A DNA stretch of 64,000 nucleotides from an uncultured Rhodospirillales bacterium (GCA_903927615.1 CAIYNU010000017.1:1-64000); one strand, 5' to 3'; counted from the first letter of the stretch, positions 10,306 through 20,500 are shown. The notes: generated by a model from the sequence alone, not told the origin. Program-made: numbers and translations.

Positions 10306-10839
10306 ATGACGGACCGCGATGTCGAGGCCAGCATTCTTGACGGGATTCCGTCCGGTGAGATTGAGGACTTCTTGGCTTGGCGGGCCAAGGTTAAGGGCAC
10401 CAACATTTCCGAAAAAACATTGCTGGCTACTGACTATCTTAATCATTTCAATGAAATTGTCATGCTGATTGAAATGGTTCCCGACATGCCGATGATGCTT
10501 GACGAGTGTTATCTGTGGGAGCCCAAGTCGTATCAGGAGCACTTTCGGCAAAGCGGGTTTTCGGACAAAGAACTGGCCATTGCCGCTTACGAGCATGTTC
10601 CGACCAAGTTCCGCCGGCCGTTCGAAGACACCATCATCCAGATGCAATTGGTGGCGGGCGCGACGATTCAACGTATGGCCGCCGCGATTGAGGCGAATGA
10701 CTCGAATCAGTTGCGTTTGGACTGCCAGGCGTCGGTGGAGATGATTCACAAAATTATTCAGGTCGCGAATGGTATCATCCATGGCGCTGCGGGCATGATG
10801 GATCAGGAAGACATCGACCTGTATCTGGGCAGTGCTTGA
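10306..10839 (+). CDS. Conserved-looking acidic helical protein, unknown
   Basis: 177-residue cytoplasmic protein not recognised. It is acidic, helix-rich, methionine-rich and free of signal peptide or membrane helix. Its codon use is normal for the window and it has a GCAGG site upstream of the ATG at 10306; a TTG at 10297 is in frame but less likely. It is followed by another small acidic gene at 10956 in the same direction, so the two may be co-transcribed. No function inferred. Confidence 0.75.
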   Translation: MTDRDVEASILDGIPSGEIEDFLAWRAKVKGTNISEKTLLATDYLNHFNEIVMLIEMVPDMPMMLDECYLWEPKSYQEHFRQSGFSDKELAIAAYEHVPTKFRRPFEDTIIQMQLVAGATIQRMAAAIEANDSNQLRLDCQASVEMIHKIIQVANGIIHGAAGMMDQEDIDLYLGSA

Positions 10840-10955
10840 GCCGTACTCCGTCGTTGCGGTGGGTGGCCGTCGTGAGTCTGGCGCCTTCGGGCGATGTCAC
10901 GTATAACGGGGGCCGACTGTCCGCCCCCCGGGGCATGCTGACGAAGAGGGTGACT

Positions 10956-11252
10956 ATGGCGAGCAACAAAAGGGCCATCAAGGCGGCGGCCAGACGGTTC
11001 TACGACGCTGTCGAAAGCGCAGCCTCCAGTTTGGAGGAACTGGTTTCCTTCGGCGACGAGGACGTGTTCGAGGATATCGCCGAGGACCTGCTGGAAGATT
11101 CTCACGACGGGGAGTCGAACATCCGGCGTTCCTGGTTGGAGCAGGTGGCGGCCTTTACGCTCCTTCAGGCGGTCAAGCTGGATCTGGCCGGTGGCGACGA
11201 AGAAGAAGATGAGGAAGAGGCCGAACCCGAGGCCGGTGAAACAAAGACCTGA
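10956..11252 (+). CDS. Small acidic-tailed protein, unknown
   Basis: 98-residue protein with a basic helical start (MASNKRAIKAAARRFYDAVE) and a strongly acidic tail (EEEDEEEAEPEAGE). The longer open frame begins at 10836, but the ATG at 10956 follows GAAGAGGG at good spacing and starts the protein-like composition. Its position between the unknown gene at 10306 and the exported parvulin at 11491 does not reveal a role. Confidence 0.7.
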   Translation: MASNKRAIKAAARRFYDAVESAASSLEELVSFGDEDVFEDIAEDLLEDSHDGESNIRRSWLEQVAAFTLLQAVKLDLAGGDEEEDEEEAEPEAGETKT

Positions 11253-11490
11253 TCCCATGCTGTTCGGGGGTTGGGGCAATCGGGGTGCTGATGCGACGCT
11301 TGGGGTGGGGTCGCATCCCCGGTCACCCGGTGGTCCTGTGCGTGATTGGGGAAACGGGTGCTGTGGCTTGCCCGCAGGGGCGGCGCGTGTTTAAATTCAG
11401 CTCGGCCGGGTCACGGTGCGAGCAGGCGGCCTCTGGCCGGGGGCGCAGGTTGTCCCGCTGGCCCCGCCATTTCCTTTGAAAGGATTGATG

Positions 11491-12381
11491 ATGAGTTTGT
11501 TACCCATGATCCGGGCTGCTGCCTTGGGTTTGGTGATCGGGGGCCTGGGGGCGCCGATGGTGGCGATGGCGGCCGATCCGGCGCCGGGCGCCACCACCGG
11601 CGATGATCCTGTGGTGGCGCGGGTCAATGGCGGCGAGATTCACCGCTCGGATGTGTTCGCCATTATGCGGGCGCGGGCGCGGCAGGGCGTGACCGAAGAG
11701 AAGTTTTCGGAGGCGCTCGACATCCTGGTCAGCACCCGGCTGGTGGTGACCGCCGCGGATGAACAGAAGCTGCGGGATGATTTGGAATATAAAGAAAAGC
11801 TGAAGCAGGCCGAGGAAGGCGTGCTGCTGGACCTGTACCTGACCCGGGCGGTCAAGGCCAAGACCACCGAGGAGGCGCTGAAAGAACAGTACCAGAAATA
11901 TTTGGAGCGTTATGCCACCGAGCATCCGCCCCAGGATGAAGTGCGGGCCAGTCATATCCTGGTCAAGACCGAGGCCGAGGCGAAAGAGCTGATCGAGAAG
12001 CTGAAGGGCGGGGCTGATTTTGCCGAACTCGCCAAGGCGAAGTCAAGCGATCCGGCCGCGGCGGCGCATGGTGGTGATCTTGGATTCTTCACACGCGACG
12101 CCATGGTGGCACCCTTTGCCGAGGCCGCCTTTGCCGGTACCCCGGGCAAGGTGATCGAAACCCCGATTCACACCGACTTCGGCTGGCATGTGATCCGGGT
12201 TGACGAGCGTCGCAAGTCATCGCCCCCCACCCTCGAGGAGGTTCGGGGCGATGTGGAGAATGAGCTGTCACAGGAAATTGTGGCCTCGGTGGTGTCCGAG
12301 TTGCGGACGAAGGCCAAGATCGAAGAATTCCGGATGGATGGCACCCCGCAGCCGGTAGACCCCCCGGCGGCGGCGCATTGA
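11491..12381 (+). CDS. Exported parvulin-type peptidyl-prolyl isomerase
   Basis: Periplasmic folding catalyst of 296 residues. A signal peptide covers about 1-26 (AALGLVIGGLGAPMVAMA). A SurA-like N-terminal helical region with VARVNGGEIHRSDV follows, then one rotamase (PpiC) domain at about 145-250, with ASHILVKTEAEAKEL, FAELAKAKSSD, GGDLGFF and FGWHVIRVDER. The ATG at 11491 has AAAGGA eight bases upstream; 11488 is an in-frame alternative. Rhodospirillales commonly carry such single-parvulin PpiC/PrsA-like proteins for outer-membrane protein assembly. Confidence 0.92.
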   Translation: MSLLPMIRAAALGLVIGGLGAPMVAMAADPAPGATTGDDPVVARVNGGEIHRSDVFAIMRARARQGVTEEKFSEALDILVSTRLVVTAADEQKLRDDLEYKEKLKQAEEGVLLDLYLTRAVKAKTTEEALKEQYQKYLERYATEHPPQDEVRASHILVKTEAEAKELIEKLKGGADFAELAKAKSSDPAAAAHGGDLGFFTRDAMVAPFAEAAFAGTPGKVIETPIHTDFGWHVIRVDERRKSSPPTLEEVRGDVENELSQEIVASVVSELRTKAKIEEFRMDGTPQPVDPPAAAH

Positions 12382-12433
12382 ACGGTCCCGGCGTTTCCCC
12401 GTTCCCGGCTGTGGTGCGGCCGGGACGGTAACG

Positions 12434-12467
12434 CCCCATCGGCGCCAGAACCCCATCGGCGCCAGAA
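12434..12467. repeat. 17-bp exact tandem duplication
   Basis: CCCCATCGGCGCCAGAA is repeated head to tail at 12434-12450 and 12451-12467, in the gap between the isomerase and argJ. The unit contains the palindrome GGCGCC. Confidence 0.85.
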
Positions 12468-12548
12468 TAGGCCCGGTCCCGGGAGCGCGGGCATCCGGCC
12501 CGCGCTCCGAAGACCGCCGTCCGCAGGCATTTCGGGCTTATCCCAGCG

Positions 12549-12590
12549 CCCATGCGGTGTCCACTGAGGCCCATGCGGTTTCCACTGAGG
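12549..12590. repeat. 21-bp tandem duplication just upstream of argJ
   Basis: Two 21-base copies, at 12549-12569 and 12570-12590, begin CCCATGCGGT and end TCCACTGAGG, with one mismatch (G/T). The second copy ends in the purine-rich tract that serves as the argJ ribosome site (GAGGAAGGA), so the duplication may alter the translation-initiation region. Confidence 0.85.
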
Positions 12591-12606
12591 AAGGACTCGA
12601 GTCGAC

Positions 12607-13839
12607 ATGACATCGTCATCATCCCCCCTGGCCCCCGAAGCCTTTCCTGTTCTGCCGTCGATTGCCGGTGTTCGTCTGGCCACCGGACAATGCGGCATCC
12701 GGACCCCGGATCGCACCGATCTGATGGTGGCGGCGGTGACGCCGGGGACGAATGTGGCCGGCGTGTTCACGCGCTCGCTCACCGCTTCGGCGCCCGTCGC
12801 CTGGTGCCGAGAGGCCCTGAAGGGCGGCCGGGCGGCGGCGGTGGTGGTGAATTCCGGGAACTCCAACGCCTTCACCGGTCGCCAGGGCGAACTCACGGTG
12901 ATTGCCACGGTTGACGCCGTGGCGGGATTGCTCGGTTGTGCCCCGAACGAGGTGTTCATCGCGTCCACCGGCGTCATCGGCCAACCGATGGCGCCGGAAC
13001 TGATCACCAGCCGCCTGCCCGAGGTGGTGGCGGACCTGTCCTCCGATGCCTGGCCGGCTGCCGCCCAGGCGATCATGACCACCGACACCTTCGCCAAGGC
13101 GGCGACCCGGTGCGCCGTGATCGGCGACACCACGGTGACGATCAACGGCATCGCCAAGGGTTCGGGGATGATTGCCCCGGACATGGCCACCATGCTGGCG
13201 TTCATCTTTACCGACGCGGCGATTGAAGCGTCGGTGCTGCAAACGCTGCTGTCCGAAGCCAACGACCGCACGTTCAACTGCATTACCGTCGATGGCGATA
13301 CCTCCACCAGCGACACCGTGTTGCTGTTTGCCACCGGTCAGGCCGGCAACAAGCCGGTGGCCAAGGCCGACGCCAAGCGGCTTCAGGACTTCCGCCGGGC
13401 GTTGGGGGAGGTTCTGCTGGACCTGGCCCATCTGATCGTGCGCGATGGCGAAGGGGCGAGCAAGTTCGTCACGATTACGGTGACAGGCGCCGAGGGCCGC
13501 AAGGCCGCGCGCCGGATCGCGTTTGCCATCGCCAATTCGCCGTTGGTCAAGACCGCCATTGCCGGCGAGGACGCCAACTGGGGCCGCATTGTGATGGCGG
13601 TGGGCAAGGCCGGCGAACGGGCCGACCGCGACCGGCTCCAGATTTTCATCGGCGGCATTCAGGTCACGGCCAATGGTGCCGTGGTGCCGGGCTACGACGA
13701 AACCCCGGTTGCGGCGCACATGAAAGGCCAGGAGATCGAGATTCGGGTGGATCTGGGCTTGGGCCAGGGCGCGGCCACGGTTTGGACCTGCGATCTGACC
13801 CACGGATACATCGATATCAACGGCAGCTATCGGAGCTGA
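12607..13839 (+). CDS. argJ: Glutamate N-acetyltransferase / ornithine acetyltransferase
   Basis: Makes N-acetylglutamate and recycles the acetyl group from N-acetylornithine in arginine synthesis. The 410-residue precursor should self-cleave between Ala194 and Thr195 in APDMATMLAF; Thr195 is the nucleophile. Other family segments seen are VVVNSGNSNAFTG, FIASTGVIGQP, TVDGDTSTSD and EDANWGRI. The ATG at 12607 lies downstream of GAGGAAGGA. The full-length family size is present. Confidence 0.95.
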   Translation: MTSSSSPLAPEAFPVLPSIAGVRLATGQCGIRTPDRTDLMVAAVTPGTNVAGVFTRSLTASAPVAWCREALKGGRAAAVVVNSGNSNAFTGRQGELTVIATVDAVAGLLGCAPNEVFIASTGVIGQPMAPELITSRLPEVVADLSSDAWPAAAQAIMTTDTFAKAATRCAVIGDTTVTINGIAKGSGMIAPDMATMLAFIFTDAAIEASVLQTLLSEANDRTFNCITVDGDTSTSDTVLLFATGQAGNKPVAKADAKRLQDFRRALGEVLLDLAHLIVRDGEGASKFVTITVTGAEGRKAARRIAFAIANSPLVKTAIAGEDANWGRIVMAVGKAGERADRDRLQIFIGGIQVTANGAVVPGYDETPVAAHMKGQEIEIRVDLGLGQGAATVWTCDLTHGYIDINGSYRS

Positions 13840-13861
13840 CCGTTCACCGTCGCCGGCCTGC

Positions 13862-14752
13862 TTAGGGTTGGTGTTCGGTTTCCAGGGCAGCGGCCAGGGG
13901 CATCCGGCCGCTGCCGGGGCGAAGCGGCTGTTGCTGGCCGGGGCCAGGCGCCCAACCGGCGAGGTAGATCACCTCGAAGGTCGCGGGGATGCGGCCGTCG
14001 GGTTCGGCGAAGGTGTCGGCATAGCGCCGGGCCGTCTCCAGGAACAGGGCGCGCCGGGTGGGGGTGCGGCTTCGGGCTTGGGTGGCGTTGGTTTCGCCCA
14101 TGCCCCGCAGGTCGGCCATCAGCCGGAAGACGTCGGGATATGTCACCGTCACGGTTTCGGCGTCGACCACCGGCAGGCTGAAGCCGGCGCGCTGCAACAG
14201 GTGACCGGCGTCACTGAGGCCGACCAAGGGCGACAGGCGCGGCGATAGGCCGCCCGAGACGGCCAGTTCAGCTTCGGCCAGACAATGCCGTAGCTCCAGC
14301 AGCGTGTCTCCTCCGAGCATGGCGGCGCTGAAGAAGCCGTCGGGGCGCAACGCCCGGCGAGCCTGGATCAAGGCTCCCGGCAGATCGTTAACCCAATGCA
14401 GGCTGAGATTGCTGATCACCAGATCGAAACTGGCGTCGGCGAAGGGTAAATACTCTTCATCAGCCACCACCGCCAGGCCGTCGGCGCTTGCCGCCAGGTC
14501 CGGCGCGAGGTCGCAGGACACCAGGACTTCAATTCCCTTGGCCCCCGCCGCCAGCCGGCCGGTACTGCCGTCGTGGCAGCCAAGATCCAGGGCTCGGGGA
14601 AAGGGGCGGCGCACCATTGCCAATCGCTCGGCCAGGCGTTCGGCCACTTCGGCGATCAGGAAACGATGGTCGGCAAAACGGGCGGCGGCGCGCTGGCGCC
14701 TGCGGCGCACCAGCCCCCGGTCGAACACGGTCATGGCGTCAATCTCGATCAT
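13862..14752 (-). CDS. SAM-dependent methyltransferase, BioC/NDUFAF5-like
   Basis: Class I methyltransferase of 296 residues. Motif I is ALDLGCHDGSTGRL, followed by VVADEEYLPFADASFDLVIS and LHWVNDLPGAL, the arrangement seen in BioC and the alphaproteobacterial relatives of complex I assembly factor NDUFAF5. The FDRGLVRRRRQRAA start is typical of the latter, so an arginine hydroxylase/methyltransferase-like role is possible; biotin synthesis is the alternative. The open frame runs back to 14878, but the extra N-terminus is made of a 15-bp tandem repeat, so I start at 14752 (14734 also possible). Convergent with argJ. Confidence 0.8.
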   Translation of the reverse strand: MIEIDAMTVFDRGLVRRRRQRAAARFADHRFLIAEVAERLAERLAMVRRPFPRALDLGCHDGSTGRLAAGAKGIEVLVSCDLAPDLAASADGLAVVADEEYLPFADASFDLVISNLSLHWVNDLPGALIQARRALRPDGFFSAAMLGGDTLLELRHCLAEAELAVSGGLSPRLSPLVGLSDAGHLLQRAGFSLPVVDAETVTVTYPDVFRLMADLRGMGETNATQARSRTPTRRALFLETARRYADTFAEPDGRIPATFEVIYLAGWAPGPGQQQPLRPGSGRMPLAAALETEHQP

Positions 14753-14787
14753 GCCCGAGTGTACGCCGGGAGTCTCGACCCGACAAC

Positions 14788-14832
14788 GAGGCTTTTGTGC
14801 GGGAGGCTTTTGTGCGGGAGGCTTTGGTGCGT
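14788..14832. repeat. 15-bp tandem repeat, about three copies
   Basis: GAGGCTTTTGTGCGG is repeated at 14788-14802 and 14803-14817, with a diverged third copy at 14818-14832. It lies upstream of the methyltransferase start; when read on the minus strand it encodes a KPPAQ repeat that is probably not translated. Confidence 0.85.
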
Positions 14833-14922
14833 GTGCCGGGGTTTCCGGGATTGCCATTCCGGTTGTTTGGTCCGGCAAAGTCGGTGTATGGTTGGGTCAG
14901 TTACGAACCAGACATAATCTCC

Positions 14923-14997
14923 ACACCCAATTCGCACACACCCAATTCGCACACACCCAATTCGCACACACCCAATTCGCACACACCCAATCCGCAC
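14923..14997. repeat. 15-bp tandem array, five copies
   Basis: Unit ACACCCAATTCGCAC is repeated head to tail at 14923, 14938, 14953, 14968 and 14983; the last copy has T to C at one position. There is no spacer, so this is a microsatellite-like array and not a CRISPR. It lies in the divergent region between the methyltransferase and squalene-hopene cyclase, about 280 bases before the latter's start, where copy number could affect promoter spacing. Confidence 0.92.
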
Positions 14998-15277
14998 GCA
15001 CAGTCAGCCTTGCCCGGCGCCGTCGTCTCCTGCACTCAACATTTGTCGATCGGTCGTCGACCGGGGCTCCGGGGCAGTCAGCGTTCACGGTTCGTGATAC
15101 TTCAGCAACAGTCAAAAAAGAAAGGCGAAGCGCCGTCTTGCGCTTGCTTGCACCGCAATAGTGGTGCCGCCTAACTGTAACGGAATAATGGCAGCAGAGT
15201 TGGGGGGGCCGCGCAAAGTACTGGCGTGCCTGAAGCGGCTTGGTTTCGGGGTCAAAATATTGATTGGGAAGAAGCCT

Positions 15278-17215
15278 ATGGACGGATTGGCGTTTGGGTT
15301 TGGCCTGAAAGACACTTTAGGGGAGCTGATCAGCCGGGTTCGCAGCCAGCTGAAGGGGCTCCAAAAGGCGGACGGCCATTTCGTATTTGAACTTGAAGCC
15401 GATGCCACAATTCCGGCTGAATACGTCATGCTGTGCCACTTTCTGGGGGAGCCGAATCGGGCGGTCGAAGCTGAAATCGGAATCTATTTGCGGGCCCGAC
15501 AGGCCACTCATGGCGGTTGGCCGCTGTTTCACGACGGCGACTTTGATATGAGCGCCTCGGTCAAGTCCTATTACGCCCTCAAGCTGATCGGTGACGCGCC
15601 CGACGCCCCCCACATGGTGCGGGCGCGCGAGGCCATTCGCCTGCGGGGCGGTGCTGCCCGCTGCAATGTGCTGACGCGCTTTCTGTTGGCGCTGTATGGG
15701 CAGATTCCCTGGCGCGGCGTGCCGGTGATGCTGGTCGAAGTGATGGTACTGCCCCGCTGGTTCCCGTTTCATCTGTCGAAGGTGTCGTATTGGTCCCGGG
15801 TGACGCTGGTGCCGATGCTGATCCTTCAGGCCCTGAAGCCGGTACCGCGCAATACCCACGGCGTCGACATCCGCGAGTTGTTCACGGTCCCACCGGAACA
15901 GGAGCGGCGCTATAACATCAATCCGACCGGCTCCTGGTGGGGCGATGTCCTGCTGGCCCTGGATGTCGTCCTTCAGCATGGCGAGCGGTTCCTGCCCCGG
16001 CCGTTCCGGCGCCGCGCCATCGATAAGGCCCTGACGTTCGTCAAGGAACGCCTGAATGGTGAGGACGGGTTGGGCGCGATCTTTCCGCCCATGGCGTTCC
16101 TGGTCATGGCGTACGATGCTCTGGGTTTTCCTCGGGATCATCCCGATTTTGTGACGGCCCGTCTGGCCGTGGACAAGCTGCTGGTCCGTGACCGCAAGGG
16201 CGGGTACTGCCAGCCCTGCGTGTCGCCGGTGTGGGACACCAGCCTGGCTGCCCATGCCCTGATGGAGGCCGGCGAGGCGTCGGACGGCAAGGCGATCCGG
16301 GGCGCGTTGGACTGGCTGCGCGACCGGCAGATTCTCGATACCGTCGGCGACTGGGCCGATGGCCACAGCAATCCCCCCCGACCGGGCGGTTGGGCGTTCC
16401 AGTATGGCAATGCCTACTACCCGGATGTCGACGATACCGCGGTGGTGGGCATGGCTCTGCACCGCAGCGGCGATGAACGCTATCGGGAGGCCTGGGAACG
16501 GGCGGCCGAATGGGTGATCGGCATGCAGAGCCGCAACGGCGGCTGGGGTGCGTATGACGCGGACAATACGTATGCGTATCTGAATCACATTCCGTTTGCC
16601 GATCACGGGGCGCTGCTCGACCCGCCGACCGCGGATGTCTCGGCCCGTTGCGTCGGGTTCCTGGCCCAGCTTGGTCATGGTCTGGAGCATCCGGCGGTCA
16701 AACGGGGGGTCGACTACCTGCTGAAAGAGCAGGAGCAGGACGGATCCTGGTTCGGCCGCTGGGGGACCAACTACGTTTACGGCACTTGGTCGGTGTTGTG
16801 CGCGCTTAATGCGGTGGGCCTGGATCACGAACACCCGGCGATCCGGCGCGCGGTCCACTGGCTGTTGTCCCGTCAACGGTCCGACGGCGGATGGGGCGAG
16901 GATTGCGCCACCTATTGGGCCGAGCGGCGGACTGAGGCCAAAGCCAGCACGCCGTCTCAGACCGCCTGGGCGGTGCTGGGCCTGATTGCGGCAGGCGAAG
17001 TCGAATGCGAGGCGGTGGGGCGGGGCGTCGCGTTCCTGGAACAGGCGCCACGGATCGGTGCCCGTTGGGAGGAGAGTCTCTATACCGGCGTTGGTTTCCC
17101 ACGGGTGTTCTATCTGCGCTATCATGGTTATGCCGCGTATTTCCCGCTTTGGGCGATTGCTCGCTACCGGTCCTTGATCGGTCGCAACGATCGTCGCGTC
17201 GCCTTTGGACTGTAA
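15278..17215 (+). CDS. shc: Squalene-hopene cyclase
   Basis: Membrane-associated terpene cyclase converting squalene to hopene, the core of hopanoid lipids. With the ATG at 15278 (GGGAAGAAG upstream) it has 645 residues, the usual size; the open frame extends to 15161 but adds an atypical 39 residues. The catalytic acid motif is at Asp383-x-Asp385-Asp386 (YYPDVDDTAV). QW repeats are visible as QSRNGGWGAYDADN, QEQDGSWFGRWG and QRSDGGWGEDC, plus WDTSLAAHAL. No other hopanoid gene is adjacent in this window. Confidence 0.96.
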   Translation: MDGLAFGFGLKDTLGELISRVRSQLKGLQKADGHFVFELEADATIPAEYVMLCHFLGEPNRAVEAEIGIYLRARQATHGGWPLFHDGDFDMSASVKSYYALKLIGDAPDAPHMVRAREAIRLRGGAARCNVLTRFLLALYGQIPWRGVPVMLVEVMVLPRWFPFHLSKVSYWSRVTLVPMLILQALKPVPRNTHGVDIRELFTVPPEQERRYNINPTGSWWGDVLLALDVVLQHGERFLPRPFRRRAIDKALTFVKERLNGEDGLGAIFPPMAFLVMAYDALGFPRDHPDFVTARLAVDKLLVRDRKGGYCQPCVSPVWDTSLAAHALMEAGEASDGKAIRGALDWLRDRQILDTVGDWADGHSNPPRPGGWAFQYGNAYYPDVDDTAVVGMALHRSGDERYREAWERAAEWVIGMQSRNGGWGAYDADNTYAYLNHIPFADHGALLDPPTADVSARCVGFLAQLGHGLEHPAVKRGVDYLLKEQEQDGSWFGRWGTNYVYGTWSVLCALNAVGLDHEHPAIRRAVHWLLSRQRSDGGWGEDCATYWAERRTEAKASTPSQTAWAVLGLIAAGEVECEAVGRGVAFLEQAPRIGARWEESLYTGVGFPRVFYLRYHGYAAYFPLWAIARYRSLIGRNDRRVAFGL

Positions 17216-17368
17216 GTTGGAGGGGACTGCCCCAGAGGCGCCCGGTTTGAAGAGGCATGGGCCGTTAGCCATGGCTTCGGCGCGGCCCGGGCCGGTCTCG
17301 GTCCCGTGGGCCGGTCATGGTTCGTGGCCCATAACGTCCTGCGGTTAGGGAGGCGCGGCCCAATCCTA

Positions 17369-17420
17369 GTGTTGTGAACGAGACGCTTCGTTCCTGACGA
17401 TCGTGTCGAGAGCACAACAC
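17369..17420. repeat. Inverted repeat GTGTTGTG / CACAACAC
   Basis: GTGTTGTG (17369-17376) pairs with CACAACAC (17413-17420), and the interior contains a second inverted pair, AACGA/TCGTT. It sits 15 bases before the stronger hairpin at 17435 and starts with the same CTAGTGTT sequence. It may be a second, decayed element end. Confidence 0.55.
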
Positions 17421-17434
17421 AACCCATTGAACAG

Positions 17435-17489
17435 GCTAGTGTTCCGGCCCAACGGGGTCGGAATGGTCCGTTGGAGTCGGAACACTAGC
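17435..17489. repeat. 55-base near-perfect hairpin, TA-flanked terminal repeats (MITE-like)
   Basis: Outer arms GCTAGTGTTCCG (17435-17446) and CGGAACACTAGC (17478-17489) are perfect reverse complements. Inner arms CCAACGG (17449-17455) and CCGTTGG (17468-17474) extend the stem, leaving a 12-base loop. The repeats read TA-GTGTTCCG...CGGAACAC-TA, the layout of IS630/Tc1-type elements that duplicate TA. It ends 51 bases before the cheA start, so it would lie in or near that promoter/leader. There is no T-tract, so it is not a classical terminator. Confidence 0.6.
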
Positions 17490-17540
17490 GCCTATGAGTG
17501 GTGCTTCCGGCCGCAACAGGGTCGACGAAGGGGCGTTTCT

Positions 17541-20500
17541 ATGCCCGGTGACGCTTATCAGGGATTGTGGCGCGAGTTTGCGCTGGAATCAGGCGAGCAT
17601 CTCGATTGGATGGAGCCGTTGTTGGTGCGTGCCGAGGCCGTGGCCGATGGCGCCACCGCCGATACCGTCGCGACTCTGTTTCGGGGCATGCATTCGATCA
17701 AGGGGATGGCGTCGGCGCTGGCTCTGCGGGGCATGGAGCGGCTGGCCCATCACGCCGAGCATCTGTTGGGTCAGGTGCGGGAGGGGCGATGCCGGCTGGA
17801 TCCGCCGTTGGTTGGGGTTCTGCTGGAGGCGCTTGACGAACTGAAGCGGTTGCGTGGCGTCGCGATGGCCAGTCAGGGTGACGCGCCGGTGGTCGAAGCG
17901 GTGATGGAGCGATTGGAGCGCGCGCGCGGCGTGCTGGAAGGGGTTCCGGGGCCAGCCCAAGCAGCGGCGCTTGACGGGGCCGGAGGGGGCGGGGCCGGAG
18001 AGGGCAGGGAGGCGGGCGACCCGCCACCGCTGCATCCCGACCGGCAGGCTTTGGCCGATTATGTGGCGGCGCTTGGCCCGGTGCTGCCGTCATTGGCGCA
18101 ATTGGTCGGCCCGGGTTTGGAAAGTCCGGCGGTGCGGGCGGACGTTCGTCGGGCGCTTCAGGTGGTTGGCGCCGGGGCCGATCGTTTGGGCTTCAGTCAA
18201 ATGGCGCGCACCGCCGGGCGGCTGGTGGCACTGATTCCGGCCGAGGGTAATCTCGGCTACGAGGCCCGGGAGCAGGCCATCAATGCCCTGGCGCAGTTGC
18301 GGCGGGAAGTCGCGACCCTGGAACAGGGCACCGGGGACGATGGCGGCGGTCAGGCCCTTGACGATAGCCTGAACGCGGCCTTGTCCCTGGACTACACCGC
18401 CCGCAGGCGGGCTCTTCTGGACCTGTTGGGTGGCTTCGATCGGGAGCCGGCGGCGTTTGCGCCCGGCGGTCCGGCGATTGCCCAGGCTGCCGATCTGGCC
18501 GGAGAAATTTACAATCATTTCTCGTTCCTCTACAACGCGAACGCCGGGCGTCTGCTGTTGATGATCGAGAATGTCCTCGATCATGGGGCCAATGGCGGTC
18601 TGGTGATGACGCCCGAGCTGATGGGGCTGGTGCGCCGGACGCTGGGGGCGCTGGCACCGGCCCGGGGCGAGGTGCTGCGGGATCTGGATGCCACCGCCGC
18701 CGAGGCCATCGTGGCGTTTGAAGCGGCGATCAAGGCGGCGTCCGCGGTCGCCGGCGAGGCCGCGGTCGCTGTCGGTTTGGACGACGAAGACCTTCAGGCC
18801 GCGGCGGATCGCCGCCTGTTCACAGAGCTGGCGGTGATGCCGGAGCTGTTGGAGCGGCTGAGCCCGGATCAATACCGTGAGGTTTCGGAACAAATCAGAA
18901 ACGGCACGGGTAAGCTGTGGGAAATCATCGCTAATATCGACGACATCGAAGAGGATGCCGTAAAATTCGCAACTTGGCTTGAAGACGCGACCCAGCCGCT
19001 GACCAGTTGCGTCATCGCGGGAAGTGTTCCGCGCTTGCACGGTTTTCTGGTGCTGACCGCCGCCGATGATCCCGTGGTTCTGGCGGCCCTGGCTGGGATG
19101 GATCCCGACGGGCGCATGCTGACGGCCCGGCGATGCATCGGTCCGGCTCCGGTCCAGGCTGGGGAGACCGTGTCGGGTCCGGTATCGGGTCCGATCGAGC
19201 CACCCGCCGCCGCCGAGCCGTCACGGCAGACCCTGGTCCCGGCCGGCATCGGTCACGCCCTGCGGGTTCCGGGCGAGGTGGTTGACCACTTCCTGGCGGT
19301 GATCGGCGAGACCGTGATGGCTGCCGCCTCGCTCGACGACGCGGTGTTGGGCGACGATGGTCGGGGCCGGCTGGCGCTCGACCTCAAGCAGGTGGTTCGG
19401 GACCTGCGCGGCCATGGCGGCGCCGACCCCGGTCATCTGGAGGCCTTGCAGCGGTATGCCGCGGCCCAGGACAGCCGCAGCCGGGCCTTGCGCCGGGCGC
19501 GCGACCGGCTGGCGCTGAGCTTGGGCCGGCTCCAGGAGGCGGCGCTGGAACTGCGGGTGGTGCCGGTCGAGACCGTGTTCGCCAGCCTGCCGCGCTTGGT
19601 CCGGGATCTGGCCGCCAGCCACGGCAAACAGGTGCAGATGGAGGTGGACGGGTGTGACGTGCGCGTGGATAAGGGCATGGTCGATCAGTTGCTGGAACCG
19701 CTGATCCACATGGTGCGCAATGCCATCGATCACGGGATCGAAACGCCGGCCGAGCGATTGGCCGCAAACAAACCGGTCCGGGCGACGCTGTCGGTGCGCG
19801 CCGACCAGCGCGAGAACCGGGTGACCATCGAAGTCAGCGATGATGGTCGTGGCCTGGATGCCGAGGCGATCCGGGCGCGGGCGGTGGCGCGGCACCTGAT
19901 CGGTGAGGCGGCCAGTCGGTTGATGCACGAGGCCGATCTGTTTCGTCTGATCCTGCTGCCGGGTTTTTCCACCGCCGATGTCGTCACCGAAACCTCGGGG
20001 CGGGGCGTCGGCATGGATGTCGTTCACACCAAAGTCATCCGGCTGGGCGGGGTCATCGAAATTCGTTCCCGACCTGGCCAGGGCACCACTTTTATTCTGA
20101 GACTGCCGCTGTCCGCGGCCATTCAAGACGTGCTGCTGGTCGAAACCGATGGCCGGCTCCATGCGCTGCCGATGCGCGACCTGTTGGAATTGGCCAATGT
20201 CGGTCCCCGTGACATCCAGATCGTCCACCGCCAACCGGCGATGCTGCGTCACGGCACGCTGCTGCCGCTGTATCGGTTGACCGCCCTCCTGGAGGGGACG
20301 CCCGGGATCCTGCCGGTGCCCAATCTGCCGGTCGTGGTGCTGGGGTTCGGGCGGCAACGGCTTGGGCTCCAGGTGGACCGGGTCCTTCGCCGGCAGCAGT
20401 TGTTTGTCCGCGACATCCATCCCCGCATCGCCGCGATCCCCGGGATCGGTGGCGCCGCCGTCCTGGGTGACGGTCGGGTGGTGCTGATTATTGATGGTGG

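Noticed and set aside
13862-14878. Longer methyltransferase with a KPPAQ-repeat N-terminus
   Set aside because: The extension is produced by a 15-bp tandem repeat and starts at TTG; the conserved family sequence begins near 14752.
14923-14997. 15-bp array as CRISPR or iteron origin
   Set aside because: No spacers, and no replication initiator, DnaA boxes or partition genes nearby; a simple tandem repeat is sufficient.
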